5,191 nt of DNA, from contig CAMWKC010000176.1 of NCBI GenBank assembly GCA_947174735.1, positions 1 to 5,191 of the forward strand. The letters run 5' to 3'. The position numbers and the translations under genes were made by a program. The DNA is from an uncultured Porphyromonadaceae bacterium. Lineage in GTDB: Bacteria; Bacteroidota; Bacteroidia; Bacteroidales; Muribaculaceae. Below are positions 4,111 to 5,191 of this stretch, piece after piece (the stretch's first letter is position 1; each line of letters begins with the position of its first letter). The notes below the pieces were generated by a model that saw only the letters and a program-made list of their open reading frames with translations, was not told the origin of the DNA and ran no database searches.

Positions 4111-5142
4111 CTTAGCCGCGTTCAAATCACGGTCGTTTATTCTGCCGCACTCAGGACAAATCCATTCGCGGTCTCTCAATGACAGATTCTTATTCACATA
4201 TCCGCACTCACACGTCTTTGAGGACGGATAGAATCTATCAATCTTATGAACGGTAACACCGTATTTGGACGCGACATATTCAAGTTTATCGACAAACTCA
4301 GCGTGTGCGAGGTCAGACATCTTACGACCCCACAAGCGAGTCATACCGATGAGCGACAAATCCTCAATAAAGATATAGTCATAATGTCGGCAAAGGTCAT
4401 GCGCGAGTTTCCACTGAAAGTCGTTGCGCCTGTTGGTTATCTTCTCAAATTCACGACATAATTCCATACGTCTGAGCTCTCGGTTGTTAGACCCTCTTTT
4501 AGTCTTGGAAAGATTACGTGATTTTCTTTTAACATTTCCTAAACCGGATTTGAGATACTGAGGATTTCCTATGGCGGTACCGTCTGACATAACCATGTAC
4601 GTTTTTAACCCGAAGTCTATTCCAACAGATGCACCATTATGTGTCTTTCCGTATGGCTTTGAATTTGCGTCTGTGATTATAATCAGATAGAACTCCCCAA
4701 GCGGAGACCTCTTAAAAATTATTCTCTTTACCTTACCCTCGTAGGGTCGTGAATAAGAAAATTTAAAACGTTTCTTTATTCTGTTGATTGTAATTACATT
4801 CCCGTTAAGGGTAAAACCGCCCTGTTTGAAAACGAATGATGAAAAATCTTTAGCTCTCCTGAACTTAGGAGGTCGCTTTGCAAGCTTTTTAAAGAATCTT
4901 TGGAAAGCGGTATCAAGTCTTTCAAGAATCTCCTGCACTGATTGGGAATGAAGCAGATTTCGATTGATCCGTTTGGCAAAATGTTTTTGCATCACATTTT
5001 TAGATATATACTTCCCAAATAATCTGTAATATCTCTTCTGCAAAGCGAGCGCGTGATTCCATACAAAACAAGCCTCACGAAGAATCCTGTCAAGATACTT
5101 CGTCAGTTTCGTTTTATATAGTTTGTATTTGTATGAAATCAT
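4012..5142 (-). CDS. tnpB: TnpB, RNA-guided nuclease of an IS200/IS605 element
   Basis: A 376-aa protein of normal family length with the ATG at 5142, TAG at 4014-4012 and the usual N-terminus (MISYKYKLYKTK...ACFVWNHAL, HTH_OrfB-like). The central OrfB_IS605 region holds RuvC-I GIDFG (D176) and RuvC-II FIEDL (E260); the C-terminal zinc ribbon is followed by RuvC-III NDRDLNAAKNI (D339). All three catalytic acids are present, so the nuclease is probably active. TnpB uses an omega RNA to cut DNA next to a target-adjacent motif, helping the element persist at sites it has left; it is not itself the transposase. Two details differ from the pattern I know: the first zinc knuckle is C311-x-C313 (SSKTCECGY) rather than CxxC, with the second pair C329 and C332 normal, and the usual His of HDRD is N336. 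The 3' end doubles as omega RNA scaffold. The frame continues into the radC-like frame after the TAG. Confidence 0.93.
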   Translation of the reverse strand: MISYKYKLYKTKLTKYLDRILREACFVWNHALALQKRYYRLFGKYISKNVMQKHFAKRINRNLLHSQSVQEILERLDTAFQRFFKKLAKRPPKFRRAKDFSSFVFKQGGFTLNGNVITINRIKKRFKFSYSRPYEGKVKRIIFKRSPLGEFYLIIITDANSKPYGKTHNGASVGIDFGLKTYMVMSDGTAIGNPQYLKSGLGNVKRKSRNLSKTKRGSNNRELRRMELCREFEKITNRRNDFQWKLAHDLCRHYDYIFIEDLSLIGMTRLWGRKMSDLAHAEFVDKLEYVASKYGVTVHKIDRFYPSSKTCECGYVNKNLSLRDREWICPECGRINDRDLNAAKNILRRGISELWSGCQTESDSAIHVCTQESNVL

Positions 5143-5154
5143 AAATTGTTATAG

Positions 5155-5167
5155 CTTTGTTACAAAG
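5155..5167. repeat. Palindrome CTTTGT-T-ACAAAG at the tnpB start site
   Basis: Perfect 6-bp arms around one base, 12 bp upstream of the tnpB ATG and overlapping the -7 box. As single-stranded DNA or RNA it could form 5 bp with a 3-nt loop. It may be a left-end subterminal hairpin of the element or a small operator; neither can be decided here. Confidence 0.5.
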
Positions 5168-5170
5168 ATA
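5163..5170 (-). promoter_or_regulatory. Bacteroidetes-type -7 box of tnpB
   Basis: The minus strand reads TATCTTTG from 5170 to 5163, an exact TAnnTTTG match, 20 bp before the ATG at 5142. Transcription would start near 5157 and give a very short leader. The matching -33 element would fall at or just beyond the window edge, so only half of the promoter can be judged. Confidence 0.6.
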
Positions 5171-5191
5171 ATAAAAATATTAGATATATGC

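Larger units (their letters stand above)
3995..5191 (-). mobile_element. IS200/IS605-superfamily element with tnpB, left end beyond the window
   Basis: The element is oriented leftward. Its right end is set at 3995 by the GAAT-hairpin-TCAA arrangement. Its left end is not identified within the 49 bp before the tnpB ATG and probably lies beyond 5191. No tnpA (Y1 HUH transposase) is visible, so the element is either of the tnpB-only (IS1341-like) group or has tnpA outside the window; a tnpB-only copy would depend on a TnpA in trans. This superfamily makes no target duplications. It inserted 46 bp upstream of the radC-like ATG in the same orientation, so it may have separated that gene set from its promoter or replaced it. 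Confidence 0.75.

Noticed and set aside
4246..4461. Plus-strand frame inside tnpB
   Set aside because: Antisense to the conserved RuvC region, whose codon pattern explains the openness; no promoter.

Overview
The window looks like accessory DNA of a Bacteroidales bacterium (Bacteroides, Prevotella or Muribaculaceae type). This rests on two Bacteroidetes-type -7 boxes (TAnnTTTG, at 961-968 on + and 5170-5163 on -), the absence of Shine-Dalgarno sequences before the starts, a BspA-like repeat protein, and a minus-strand set of small genes with a RadC/JAB protein of the kind often carried by Bacteroidales integrative elements. The organism call is inference.

Left part (1-1803, + strand, AT-rich): the 3' end of a BspA-like/DUF285 leucine-rich-repeat gene ending at 836, a hairpin terminator, then a complete HigB/HigA-type toxin-antitoxin operon (996-1325 toxin first, 1378-1731 antitoxin). 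The operon has a promoter whose -33/-7 interval is filled by an 8-bp-arm dyad, a likely operator for the antitoxin. The cassette is bracketed by two copies of one 52-bp element (49/52 identical), each carrying a terminator hairpin.

Middle (1804-2127): a GC-rich stretch without a credible gene, holding an inverted repeat, a 31/32-bp tandem duplication and a small hairpin. It lies where the rightward toxin-antitoxin operon and the leftward gene set converge, and may mark the junction of two DNA segments of different origin.

Right part (2128-3948, - strand): a compact leftward gene set, radC-like, a 130-aa protein, a 64-aa protein and a 158-aa protein, closed by a strong hairpin with a T-tract on the minus strand. 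The radC-like and 130-aa genes start with nearly the same short sequence, encoding QM[ST]IF.

Far right (3995 to beyond 5191, - strand): an IS200/IS605-superfamily element with only tnpB inside the window. TnpB has all three RuvC acidic residues. Its 3' end and the adjoining right end fold into a row of hairpins as expected for an omega RNA (reRNA). The right end reads GAAT, hairpin, 6-nt spacer, TCAA, the arrangement known from IS608. This places the element's end at 3995, 46 bp upstream of the radC-like ATG at 3948, and predicts the RNA guide from the flank. The TTG at 4008, which would lengthen the radC-like protein, lies inside the insertion sequence and is probably not a native start.
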